The notes beneath the pieces were generated by a model. It was given only the letters and a program-made list of their open reading frames with translations, did no database searches and was not told where the DNA came from. This document shows positions 52,695 through 60,925 of a stretch of DNA of 64,000 nucleotides, in pieces. The DNA comes from an uncultured SAR324 cluster bacterium. Its GTDB lineage: Bacteria; SAR324; NAC60-12. Made by a program: the position numbers and the translations under genes. The stretch's first letter is position 1, and each line of letters starts with the position of its first letter. The stretch is from NCBI GenBank assembly GCA_905182865.1, contig CAJJCY010000004.1:620001-684000 (forward strand), written 5' to 3'.

Positions 52695-53614
52695 GTAGTT
52701 CGGTCTCGTCTGATCGTGAATTTGGCATATAGATGCTGTTTTGCAGTCAGGCTAGTTATTGCAGGGTTCAGCGTTAAGGTGTATCCCCTGTTAACAATTT
52801 GTTTAAAAACAAGAGCACCGGTTTTGGTAATTGCTGAGTTACCTATCAAAAATAATTCTGACTCGTTATCGGTAACCACATTCGTGAAGTCCAGCTCGTT
52901 TTGCACTCCAATTTCAAGATACTTCAAATTAAGGGTATTGCCATTTGTTTGAAAAGAAGAAGTACCGGATAACTGAAGGTATGGAAGATCGAGAGCTGTC
53001 TGCAAAACAAGAGTTGTATCCTCAAGCATCATCCCTGAGTTGTCTGTGAAAGAAGCTCCACTTGACCCAGTTCCAAATGTAACTGTACCCCCGCTGGAGA
53101 GGATTCCACCATCGGGCACGTTGACAGAACCATTCAGTGTTAAATCTGCTTCACCTGAATTTATCGTTGGTCCCCCTCCTGCTGGGTACCTAATTGTAAC
53201 GCCTTCGGTAATTGTGAGGTCACTTGTTGCTGAAGCCAGCTCGAAGTCATGACCGTTGGTCTGCAAGCTTGCCAAACTCAGCGGCACTGTGCTGGAGAGG
53301 GATGCATTGTCTGTTGTTAATGAAATGCTTGTATTGGTGCTGGTCCAGGTGTCTGCAACTGCTAAGCTGCCTCCCAGGTTAAGAGTGGTGTTTGAGGTAC
53401 TGAATGAGGCTCCGCTTGCTAATGTTGCTCCGCCGGGCAGGCTCAGGGTTCCGCCAGTAGAGGAGAGGGTTCCTGCAGTTACACTGATTCCACCGTTGAG
53501 AGACAAATCAGCTGCCCCTGTCACTATCTTCTCTCCTGCAGCATCCAGGGTCACCGGCTGTGCTATGCTCAATCCTGCCATTGCATTATCGAGCGTCAAG
53601 GCAAAATTAGCCAA
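52613..53614 (-). CDS. Giant-protein segment, block B (333 residues)
   Basis: It encodes SLNGGISVTAGTLSSTGGTL, SGEADLTLNGSVNVPDGGIL, FTNVVTDNESELFLIGNSAI and RGYTLTLNPAITSLTAK. The second half corresponds to 59619-60335. Confidence 0.6.
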   Translation of the reverse strand: MANFALTLDNAMAGLSIAQPVTLDAAGEKIVTGAADLSLNGGISVTAGTLSSTGGTLSLPGGATLASGASFSTSNTTLNLGGSLAVADTWTSTNTSISLTTDNASLSSTVPLSLASLQTNGHDFELASATSDLTITEGVTIRYPAGGGPTINSGEADLTLNGSVNVPDGGILSSGGTVTFGTGSSGASFTDNSGMMLEDTTLVLQTALDLPYLQLSGTSSFQTNGNTLNLKYLEIGVQNELDFTNVVTDNESELFLIGNSAITKTGALVFKQIVNRGYTLTLNPAITSLTAKQHLYAKFTIRRDRTTWLSTGKVLAQGVDVTLRKQIYLKKEQ

Positions 53615-53645
53615 GTCAAGTGTGCCGACAGACAGGGAGGCGTTG

Positions 53646-54629
53646 TCATCTAATAGTTGAATTTGCTGCCAAGCGGAGGGTGGTGGAATTGTCCGGAAGC
53701 ACTCCGCCTAAATCTTGTACTCCTTCTACTTCCAGGATACCTCCTGAGAGCGTCAGTGCATTAGCGTTTGTTGTGAACGTCGTCCCATTTGTCTTCAGAG
53801 TTGCACCAGTGAGTGACAAGGCATTTTCAAGTACCAATGTTGTGCCTGGAAGAGAAACAACTGAACCAGTAGAAGTTCCTCCTGATTTCAATGTGATTGT
53901 TCCGCCGGAAGAGTTCAGTGATGCATTGTCTGTTAATGCCAATGCACCAGAGAGGGTCAGGCTTCCTGCTCCTGTTTCCAGGGCAATCCCAGACAAAGCA
54001 AGAGCATCATTTACTTTCAGGTGAGTCGAAGCAGAACCCAGGGTCAATACATTGCCGTTGAAATTAACATCTCCAAAGGAAACAGGAGCACTTGAGGAAA
54101 GTGTAGTTGCTGCCTGCAGATCCAGCATGGAACTGTTGTCGCTACTGCTGAATGTACCGCTGCTCAGGTCCAGGGCCCCGCTGACACTCAAGGTACTGCC
54201 TGTGACATCAAGTGCTCCTGAAGCACCAAGGGTCAGGCCGCCAGAAAAAGACAGGGTCCCTCCAGTGGAAGTGATGGATCCGGATGTGAGTGACAATGCC
54301 TTCCCGAGGGTCAAGTTTACATTTTTTGTCTCAATGGCCGAACTGACGTTATCCATCGTCAGCGTGTTCGGAAGTGTCAGTCCCTTACTTCCTGTACCAA
54401 GAGTGAGCCTGTTGCCGCCAAGATCAAGCGTGCCAAAGGTCATATTGTCGCTGCTCGTGATCTCTGTGTTACCGCTTAACTTGAAAGCCGTATTTGCGCC
54501 TGTGGTAAACTGATCTAAATTCAATGTTCCGCCGCTGGACTCAAGTGTTCCTGCGCTGAGGTCTACCGTTCCTCCCAAGCCACTCCAGTAGGTTCCGCTA
54601 TTAACAACCAGCGTTCCTGCAAAACTCAA
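53646..54629 (-). CDS. Giant-protein segment, block B (327 residues)
   Basis: The same protein as 49284-49868 plus the N-terminal part of its neighbour, here in one frame: LSAGTLESSGGTLNLDQFTT ... LSLTSGSITSTGGTLSFSGG ... LGASGALDVTGSTLSVSGAL. Confidence 0.6.
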   Translation of the reverse strand: MSFAGTLVVNSGTYWSGLGGTVDLSAGTLESSGGTLNLDQFTTGANTAFKLSGNTEITSSDNMTFGTLDLGGNRLTLGTGSKGLTLPNTLTMDNVSSAIETKNVNLTLGKALSLTSGSITSTGGTLSFSGGLTLGASGALDVTGSTLSVSGALDLSSGTFSSSDNSSMLDLQAATTLSSSAPVSFGDVNFNGNVLTLGSASTHLKVNDALALSGIALETGAGSLTLSGALALTDNASLNSSGGTITLKSGGTSTGSVVSLPGTTLVLENALSLTGATLKTNGTTFTTNANALTLSGGILEVEGVQDLGGVLPDNSTTLRLAANSTIR

Positions 54630-54876
54630 TGCAGATCCTAGTTGCAGACTCTGAGTGGCTTACGTCCAACCTGCCTGTTGATCCTACTGTTCCTCCTCCA
54701 ATCAGGTTCAGGATACCCCCGCCCTGCCGAAGCTCTCCATCAAGTGTCAAGGCTCCTCCAATTTGTACTTGACCAATGCCCGATGAAAGTATCCCTCCGT
54801 TATTCAGGGCCAATCCACTGCTTATAGTCACCGAGCCGTTGTCAGATGAAAGTGTGCCTCCGTTGTCAATCGTCAA
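54601..54876 (-). CDS. Giant-protein segment, block B
   Basis: It encodes NNGGILSSGIGQVQIGGALT and RQGGGILNLIGGGTVGSTGR. It shifts after DVSHSE because of two extra bases (GACTCTGAGTGG versus GACTTGAGTGG in A). Confidence 0.5.
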   Translation of the reverse strand: MTIDNGGTLSSDNGSVTISSGLALNNGGILSSGIGQVQIGGALTLDGELRQGGGILNLIGGGTVGSTGRLDVSHSESATRICIEFCRNAGC

Positions 54877-55517
54877 GGTCTGCTCAATGACAGATTGCTC
54901 GAGCCGCTATTGATCGATTCGCCAGTTCCGATGCTCTGTGCTCCATTGAGCGTCATATTATCCACGTTCAGAGTCAGTGCATTACCGTTCAGGTCAGGAC
55001 TGGCCCAGGTAACTGATCCGCTTTGGGAAAGAGTCGTGTCTCCTTCCAGCATCACTGAAGAGCCTGAGTCAAACGTGAAATGACTGCTGCCTGTAAGTGA
55101 AACTGTTCCCGAAGGCTTGAAAGTGGAAGAAGTGAAATCAAGTGAACTGTCGTTGATAGTTGCACCACTTTGCAAAATCAACTCGCCGCTGTTCTTAACA
55201 CTAAGTGTGCTGCCATTATCAAAAGTGGGTGAACTTTGAAAGTTCAGATTAGCACTGTTCAGGGTGATATTATCTCCACTGAATTGGGCTGTACCTCCAA
55301 CAGTGAGGCTCATGTTATCAACACCAAAAGAGACTCCGGAAGAACTTCCTGCCTGGCTCAGGACAAGATTTCCTACTGTGCTTGTTCCCTGAATCTGTAC
55401 GTGATATTCCTCCGGATGAGTTAATTTGAAGAGTTGTAGTATTATCCGTTGTAATGCCGTCCAGGCCATGACTACCTGCCAGTTCAAGCTTTCCGCCTGA
55501 GAGATTTGCAGTTGCAT
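54873..55517 (-). CDS. Giant-protein segment, block B (214 residues)
   Basis: It encodes LVLSQAGSSSGVSFGVDNMS, STFKPSGTVSLTGSSHFTFD and GAQSIGTGESINSGSSNLSL. The N-terminal ~45 residues are a shifted reading caused by an inserted C at GTTCCCTGAATC (55387). Confidence 0.5.
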   Translation of the reverse strand: MQLQISQAESLNWQVVMAWTALQRIILQLFKLTHPEEYHVQIQGTSTVGNLVLSQAGSSSGVSFGVDNMSLTVGGTAQFSGDNITLNSANLNFQSSPTFDNGSTLSVKNSGELILQSGATINDSSLDFTSSTFKPSGTVSLTGSSHFTFDSGSSVMLEGDTTLSQSGSVTWASPDLNGNALTLNVDNMTLNGAQSIGTGESINSGSSNLSLSRP

Positions 55518-55989
55518 TGTTTGCTAAATTGATAGTTGCACCATTGTTCAAATCCAGGGTTCCTGCAACTGCCAGGTTTCCTAGCAGACTAAGGTTGCCC
55601 TGCTCTCCAACTTCAATCAATCCATTTGCTCCAACACTTCCTCCGGCAAGGCTCAATGTTCCGCCAAGGACCTCTATGTTCTCGCTAGCAAGTGTTATGG
55701 TTCCAAGTGATATGTTTCCAGTTGAATTGTCGCTTAAAACTAAATTAAAGCCGTTTGGTTGGTAACTATCAAAAGTAACTGCAGAATTACTGCTGAGACT
55801 GAGATTACTCAGCAGTTTCAGGTCTGTTCCGCTCAATGTGAGGTTATCGCCTGTATTACTGAAACTCTCGCCAACTGCAAGAGTGCTGTTCTGTAAATTG
55901 AGTGTTCCTCCATTGACTGAACCTCCTTCTCCAAAAGTTAATGTTCCGCCTGTCGAAGAAATGTGGTATTCCAGCTGGTAAATCGGCAA
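55318..55989 (-). CDS. Giant-protein segment, end of block B / start of block C (223 residues)
   Basis: It encodes TFGEGGSVNGGTLNLQNSTL, GNISLGTITLASENIEVLGG and GKLELAGSHGLDGITTDNTT. It joins the C-copy N-terminus to the B-copy C-terminus, which proves that B and C are adjacent in the same protein. Confidence 0.55.
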   Translation of the reverse strand: MPIYQLEYHISSTGGTLTFGEGGSVNGGTLNLQNSTLAVGESFSNTGDNLTLSGTDLKLLSNLSLSSNSAVTFDSYQPNGFNLVLSDNSTGNISLGTITLASENIEVLGGTLSLAGGSVGANGLIEVGEQGNLSLLGNLAVAGTLDLNNGATINLANNATANLSGGKLELAGSHGLDGITTDNTTTLQINSSGGISRTDSGNKHSRKSCPEPGRKFFRSLFWC

Positions 55990-56277
55990 AGTCTCCTGTG
56001 ACAGTCAGATCCGCAAGTACTGTAGCTAAAGTTCCATGGTATCAGCAGAACCTGAACCCGTTCCATTATCAGAAGAACCTGAACCCGTTCCATTATCACT
56101 TGAGTGACCGAGATTAAGTCGTCAAATCCGTTGTGGCAGAACCAAGCGTAAAAGTAGAGTTGTCAAATCCAAACCACCTAAGGTGAAGCCCTGGTTTCGG
56201 GTCACCGTTGCATCTTCTCCCAGTTTAGAATGTTGTCCGGTTATCGGTCAGTACCTTATCCAGCACCACAGTACCAC

Positions 56278-56643
56278 CTAAATAGAGTCTTCCCCCGGAG
56301 AGATCAAGATTAGAGGTGCCCAGGTCCCAGGTGGTGATGCCATTTGTTTTGAGAGTACCAGGAACGGCGTAGGCAGATCCAATTTTGAAAGTGGCATTTC
56401 TGCGTTTATGGTTCCATTGTCAGTGCCGCCCTGCTGGAATTCCAGTTTACCGCCGCCGCTTGCGTCAAGCGTGGATCCAGGTGAGATATCTGCGCTGCTC
56501 TCAAAAATAAGATCTGCACCCTGGGTGCTCAGTGTTTCGCTGCCGGAAAGGGCAAATGCATTTTCAATTGTCAGGTCGCTTGTTGCTGAAGCCAGCTCGA
56601 AGTCATGACCGTTGGTCTGCAAGCTTGCCAAACTCAGCGGCAC
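56278..56643 (-). CDS. Giant-protein segment, block C
   Basis: The counterpart of 48526-48996 (ASATSDLTIENAFALSGSET). It is cut at TTTCTGCGTTTATGG (56398), where block A has TTTCTGGCGTTTATGG. Confidence 0.5.
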   Translation of the reverse strand: MPLSLASLQTNGHDFELASATSDLTIENAFALSGSETLSTQGADLIFESSADISPGSTLDASGGGKLEFQQGGTDNGTINAEMPLSKLDLPTPFLVLSKQMASPPGTWAPLILISPGEDSI

Positions 56644-57183
56644 TGTGCTGGAGAGGGATGCATTGTCTGTTGTTAATGAAATGCTTGTACTGGTGCTGGT
56701 CCAGGTGTCTGCAACTGCTAAGCTGCCTCCCAGGTTAAGAGTGGTGTTTGAGGTACTGAATGAGGCTCCGCTTGCTAATGTTGCTCCGCCTGGGCAGGCT
56801 CAGGGTTCCGCCAGTAGAGGAGAGGGTTCCTGCAGTTAGCACTGATTCCACCGTTGAGAGACAAATCAGCTGCCCTGTCACTATCTTCTCTCCTGCAGCA
56901 TCCAGGGTCACCGGCTGTGCTATGCTCAATCCTGCCATTGCATTATCGAGCGTCAAGGCAAAATTAGCCAAGTCAAGTGTGCCGACAGACAGGGAGGCGT
57001 TGTCATCTAATAGTTGAATTTGCTGCCAAGCGGAGGGTGGTGGAATTGTCCGGAAGCACTCCGCCTAAATCTTGTACTCCTGCTACTTCCAGGATACCTC
57101 CTGAGAGCGTCAGTGCATTAGCGTTTGTTGTGAACGTCGTCCCATTTGTCTTCAGAGTTGCACCAGTGAGTGACAAGGCATTT

Positions 57184-57546
57184 TCAAGTACCAATGTTGT
57201 GCCTGGAAGAGAAACAACTGAACCAGATAGAAGTTCCTCCTGATTTCAATGTGATTGTTCCGCCGGAAGAGTTCAGTGATGCATTGTCTGTTAATGCCAA
57301 TGCACCAGAGAGGGTCAGGCTTCCTGCTCCTGTTTCCAGGGCAATCCCAGACAAAGCAAGAGCATCATTTACTTTCAGGTGAGTCGAAGCAGAACCCAGG
57401 CTCAATACATTGCCGTTGAAATTAACATCTCCAAAGGAAACAGGAGCACTTGAGGAAAGTGTAGTTGCTGCCTGCAGATCCAGCACGGAACTGTTATCGC
57501 TACTGCTGAATGTACCACTGCTCAGGTCCAGGACCCCGACGGACAC
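57184..57546 (-). CDS. Giant-protein segment, block C
   Basis: It encodes FGDVNFNGNVLSLGSASTHL and ASLNSSGGTITLKSGGTS, and breaks at ACCAGATAGAAGTTCC (57222) versus ACCAGTAGAAGTTCC in A and B. The short open pieces 56735-56971 and 57003-57194 are its continuation. Confidence 0.5.
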   Translation of the reverse strand: MSVGVLDLSSGTFSSSDNSSVLDLQAATTLSSSAPVSFGDVNFNGNVLSLGSASTHLKVNDALALSGIALETGAGSLTLSGALALTDNASLNSSGGTITLKSGGTSIWFSCFSSRHNIGT

Positions 57547-57566
57547 TCAAGGTACTGCCTGTGACA

Positions 57567-57983
57567 TCAAGTGCTCCTGAAGCACCCAGAGGTCAGGCCG
57601 CCAGAAAAAGACAGGGTTCCTCCAGTGGAAGTGATGGATCCGGATGTGAGTGACAATGCCTTCCCGAGGGTCAAGTTTACATTTTTTGTCTCAATGGCCG
57701 AACTGACGTTATCCATCGTCAGCGTGTTCGGAAGCGTCAGTCCCTTACTTCCTGTACCAAGAGTGAGCCTGTTGCCGCCAAGATCAAGCGTGCCAAAGGT
57801 CATATTGTCGCTGCTCGTGATCTCTGTGTTACCGCTTAACTTGAAAGCCGTATTTGCGCCAGTGGTAAACTTATCTAAATTCAATGTTCCGCCGCTGGAC
57901 TCAAGAGTTCCTGCGCTGAGGTCTACCGTTCCTCCCAAGCCACTCCAGGACGTTCCGATTATCCACAACAAGCGTTCCTGCAA
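57567..57983 (-). CDS. Giant-protein segment, block C (138 residues)
   Basis: It encodes LGGTVDLSAGTLESSGGTLN and LDKFTTGANTAFKLSGNTEI. It ends at GCACCCAGAGGTCAGG (57582), an indel at the same place as in block A but with a different base change. Confidence 0.5.
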   Translation of the reverse strand: MQERLLWIIGTSWSGLGGTVDLSAGTLESSGGTLNLDKFTTGANTAFKLSGNTEITSSDNMTFGTLDLGGNRLTLGTGSKGLTLPNTLTMDNVSSAIETKNVNLTLGKALSLTSGSITSTGGTLSFSGGLTSGCFRST

Positions 57984-58248
57984 AACTCAATGCAGATCCG
58001 AGTTTCAGCTCTGAGTTGCTTACGTCCAACCTGCCTGTTGATCCTACTGTTCCTCCTCCAATCAGGTTCAGGATACCCCCGCCCTGCCGAAGCTCTCCAT
58101 CAAGTGTTAAGGCTCCTCCAATTTGTACTTGACCACTGCCAGATGAAAGTGTGCCTCCGTTGTTCAGGGCCAATCCACTGCTTATAGTCACCGAACCGTT
58201 GTCAGATGAAAGTGTGCCTCCGTTGCCAATCGTCAAGTTGTCGTTCAA
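57901..58248 (-). CDS. Giant-protein segment, block C (115 residues)
   Basis: It encodes SSGLALNNGGTLSSGSGQVQ and SELKLGSALSFAGTLVVDN. The shift at CCAGGACGTTCCGATTATCC (57950) separates it from 57567-57983. Confidence 0.5.
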   Translation of the reverse strand: MNDNLTIGNGGTLSSDNGSVTISSGLALNNGGTLSSGSGQVQIGGALTLDGELRQGGGILNLIGGGTVGSTGRLDVSNSELKLGSALSFAGTLVVDNRNVLEWLGRNGRPQRRNS

Positions 58249-58939
58249 ATGAGATTGCTTGAGCCGCTGCTGAGAGATTCGCCAGTTCCGATGCTCTGTG
58301 CTCCATTGACGTCATATTATCCACGTTCAGAGTCAGTGCATTACCGTTCAGGTCAGGACTGGACCAGGTAACTGATCCGCTTGCGGAAAGAGTCGTGTCT
58401 CCTTCCAGCATCACTGAAGAGCCTGAGTCAAACGTGAAATGACTGCTGCCAGTAAGTGAAACTGTCCGGAAGGCTTGAAAGTGGAAGAAGTGAAATCAAG
58501 TGAACTGTCATTGATAGTTGCACCACTTTGCAAAATCAACTCGCCGCTGTTCTTAACACTAAGTGTGCTGCCATTATCAAAAGTGGTGAACTTTGAAAGT
58601 TCAGATTAGCCTGTTCAGGGTGATATTATCTCCACTCGAATTGGGCTGTACCTCCAACAGTGAGGCTCATGTTATCACACCAAAAGGGAAGACTCTGGAA
58701 GATCTTCCTGCACTGGCTCAGGACAAGATTCCCTACTGTAGTTGTTCCGTGATCTGTACGGATATTGAGCCCGATGAGTTAATTTGAAGTGTTGTCGCAT
58801 TATCCGTTGTAATGCCATCCAGGACAGTGAGTACCTGCCAGTTCAAGCTTTCCGCCTGAGAGATTTGCAGTTGCATTGTTTGCTAAGTTGATAGTTGCAC
58901 CATTGTTCAAATCCAAGGTTCCTGCAACTGCCAGGTTTC

Positions 58940-59242
58940 CTAGCAGGCTAAGAGTTGCCCTGCTCTCCAACTTCTAATCAATCCATTTGCTCCAACACTT
59001 CCTCCTGCAAGACTCAATGTTCCCTCATAAAGTGAAATGTTCCCACTCTCAAAGTTCAAATTACCAAGTGAAATATCCTCTCTATAACCAAGAATAGTGG
59101 CATTATCTTTCAGCTTAAGGTTACCATTTATGGTAAGTTCTACTTTATGCGATTCAATGCCGATTCCGTAACTGTTATTGTCAAATACTGCTACTGGGCA
59201 GATTCTCATTATTTTCACTAGAATAATAATTAACAAAACCAC
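58940..59242 (-). CDS. Giant-protein segment after block C (100 residues)
   Basis: It encodes FDNNSYGIGIESHKVELTIN and SLAGGSVGANGLI. The FDNNSYGIGIE start is the point that in the 51 kb copy follows the propeller cassette. Confidence 0.5.
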   Translation of the reverse strand: MVLLIIILVKIMRICPVAVFDNNSYGIGIESHKVELTINGNLKLKDNATILGYREDISLGNLNFESGNISLYEGTLSLAGGSVGANGLIRSWRAGQLLAC

Positions 59243-59567
59243 TTGTTAAAGCATCTGTATTTGGCTGAAGTATTAGATCAACCCCATTTGTCCCAAGGGT
59301 TAAGTGCGTCGTTGCGCTGCTGTTGTCCATATCGTTATGGAGCACCATTCCCCATCCATTTGGCTCATAAGTACTAAAAGTCACATCATTGCCGGGTTCG
59401 AATTTGACATTTGACTTCAGGCTTAGTGTACTTGCGGATGTGGTAAGAGTTCCCATTCCATTGTGATTATAGAACGGTCCTGAAAGTTCTAAAGTACTGT
59501 TGCTCAGGTCAAGTTCACCTCCTTCACCTAAACCTCCGCCCTTGCTCCAGAGTGAGGGTACCGCCAC
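59181..59567 (-). CDS. Giant-protein segment (128 residues)
   Basis: It encodes GELDLSNSTLELSGPFYNHN, FSTYEPNGWGMVLHNDMDNS and ALTSGFVNYYSSENNENLPS. It is homologous to 52290-52560 but without the propeller that follows there. Confidence 0.55.
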   Translation of the reverse strand: MAVPSLWSKGGGLGEGGELDLSNSTLELSGPFYNHNGMGTLTTSASTLSLKSNVKFEPGNDVTFSTYEPNGWGMVLHNDMDNSSATTHLTLGTNGVDLILQPNTDALTSGFVNYYSSENNENLPSSSI

Positions 59568-59618
59568 CCATTTCCAGTTTACCTTTTTCTATATGCAATT
59601 GTTTTTTAAACGTCACAT

Positions 59619-60335
59619 CTACCCCCTGAGCCAAAACTCTCCAGTGCTTGCCAAATAATTTGCACTGTTGTTGTCCCAATCATTTGTTAACCAGATGTGT
59701 TTTGCTGTCAAACTCGTGATGTTGGGATTCAAAGTTAAAGTGTATCCCTTGGTATTAATATGACTAAGAACAATGTCGCCTGTTTTGGTGATGCTGGCAT
59801 CACCGACTAAACTTAATTCTGACTCGTTATCGGTAGTCACATTCGTAAAATCAAATTCTGGCCCTCCTCCAATATCAAGCCCGCTACTGATGTTTAATGT
59901 GTTTCCGTTGGTATTCAAAAGTGAAGATATTCCTGAAAGCTGCAACCCTGAAACGTTAAGATCTGTTTGTAAATTGAGCGTAGTATTGTCAAGCAGCATT
60001 CCTGACATTTCTTCTGAGAACGAAGTCCCACTTGACCCAGCTCCAAAAGTAACTGTACCCCCACTAGATAATATTCCACCCTCTAACACGTTAACCGGAC
60101 CGTTCATTGTCAGATCAGCAGAACCGGTATTAAGTCCGTTTTCTCCAGGATAATTGATCGTGATGTTATCAGTAATCGTCAGATCGGTTGTGTTGGAACC
60201 AAGCAACAGAAAATGTGTTCCCATCTCAATCGTTTTGACTGTGAACGCAGCATTGCTGGAGAGTGTGGTATCTGCATTGAGTTTAATCGTGGTTTTATCG
60301 TCAAAGGTCATTCCGTCAAGAGTCAAACCTTCCAC
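59619..60335 (-). CDS. Giant-protein segment (238 residues)
   Basis: It encodes SDLTITDNITINYPGENGLN, SADLTMNGPVNVLEGGILSS and LSHINTKGYTLTLNPNITSL; it is a diverged copy of the second half of 52613-53614, so this ~1 kb unit was duplicated before the A/B/C amplification. Confidence 0.6.
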   Translation of the reverse strand: MEGLTLDGMTFDDKTTIKLNADTTLSSNAAFTVKTIEMGTHFLLLGSNTTDLTITDNITINYPGENGLNTGSADLTMNGPVNVLEGGILSSGGTVTFGAGSSGTSFSEEMSGMLLDNTTLNLQTDLNVSGLQLSGISSLLNTNGNTLNISSGLDIGGGPEFDFTNVTTDNESELSLVGDASITKTGDIVLSHINTKGYTLTLNPNITSLTAKHIWLTNDWDNNSANYLASTGEFWLRG

Positions 60336-60925
60336 TGTTCAAGTACACCACCTGTTGCTGCTTGTCCTCCAGATAGGTCAAGGGCATTGTTGTTTAGAGT
60401 GAGCGTAGTAGTATTGTCTGTTTTAAAGTTCCGGCAACACTCAAACCAGCATTCAGGACTCAATGTTCCTCCAGATACATCCAACATTCCGTCTGTGGCG
60501 ATCTGTGCTGGTATTACCGAGTGAAATGGTTCCGCCATTTGCTTCAACTTCCGCTGGTCAATGTTAAACCTCCGGTCAAGGTCAAGTCTGCACTCTCCAG
60601 CATTGATTTCCTCTGTGCTATTATCCAGCGTAACAGCGTTGCTGACAGTCAAATCACTTGTTGCAGAGCCCAGAGTCAAAGAATAACCGTTGAGATCGAG
60701 TTCCTTGAAAGTCAGTTCATCATTGCTGGTAATTTTTACATTCTTCCCAAGTGCTAGAGTGGCAGTGGTAGCCGTTACGGAGCCGCCGGTCTTGGTGAAA
60801 TTGTCGCTGAGAACAACTGTTGAGCCTGCCACATCAAAGCTTCCAGCTGTCAACGATGCTCCACCTGAAAGCGTGAATTCACTGTTTTGTACTGACAAAG
60901 TTCCTGAGTTGGACAGCAACTCCAC
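60323..60925 (-). CDS. Giant-protein segment, first beta-helix units (200 residues)
   Basis: It encodes TLSVQNSEFTLSGGASLTAG, TSNDELTFKELDLNGYSLTL and SDLTVSNAVTLDNSTEEINA. A shift at ACTCTCCAGCATTG (60593) garbles the middle. Confidence 0.55.
   Translation of the reverse strand: MELLSNSGTLSVQNSEFTLSGGASLTAGSFDVAGSTVVLSDNFTKTGGSVTATTATLALGKNVKITSNDELTFKELDLNGYSLTLGSATSDLTVSNAVTLDNSTEEINAGECRLDLDRRFNIDQRKLKQMAEPFHSVIPAQIATDGMLDVSGGTLSPECWFECCRNFKTDNTTTLTLNNNALDLSGGQAATGGVLEQWKV

Larger units (their letters stand above)
53210..55690 (-). repeat. Large tandem duplication, block B
   Basis: It is nearly identical to 48840-51300 (block A) and 56570-59000 (block C). The frame is best preserved here between 53646 and 54629. 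Confidence 0.85.
55790..59040 (-). repeat. Large tandem duplication, block C
   Basis: It is collinear with block A throughout. It carries the most indels of the three copies, with frames rarely open beyond 130 codons. Confidence 0.8.
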
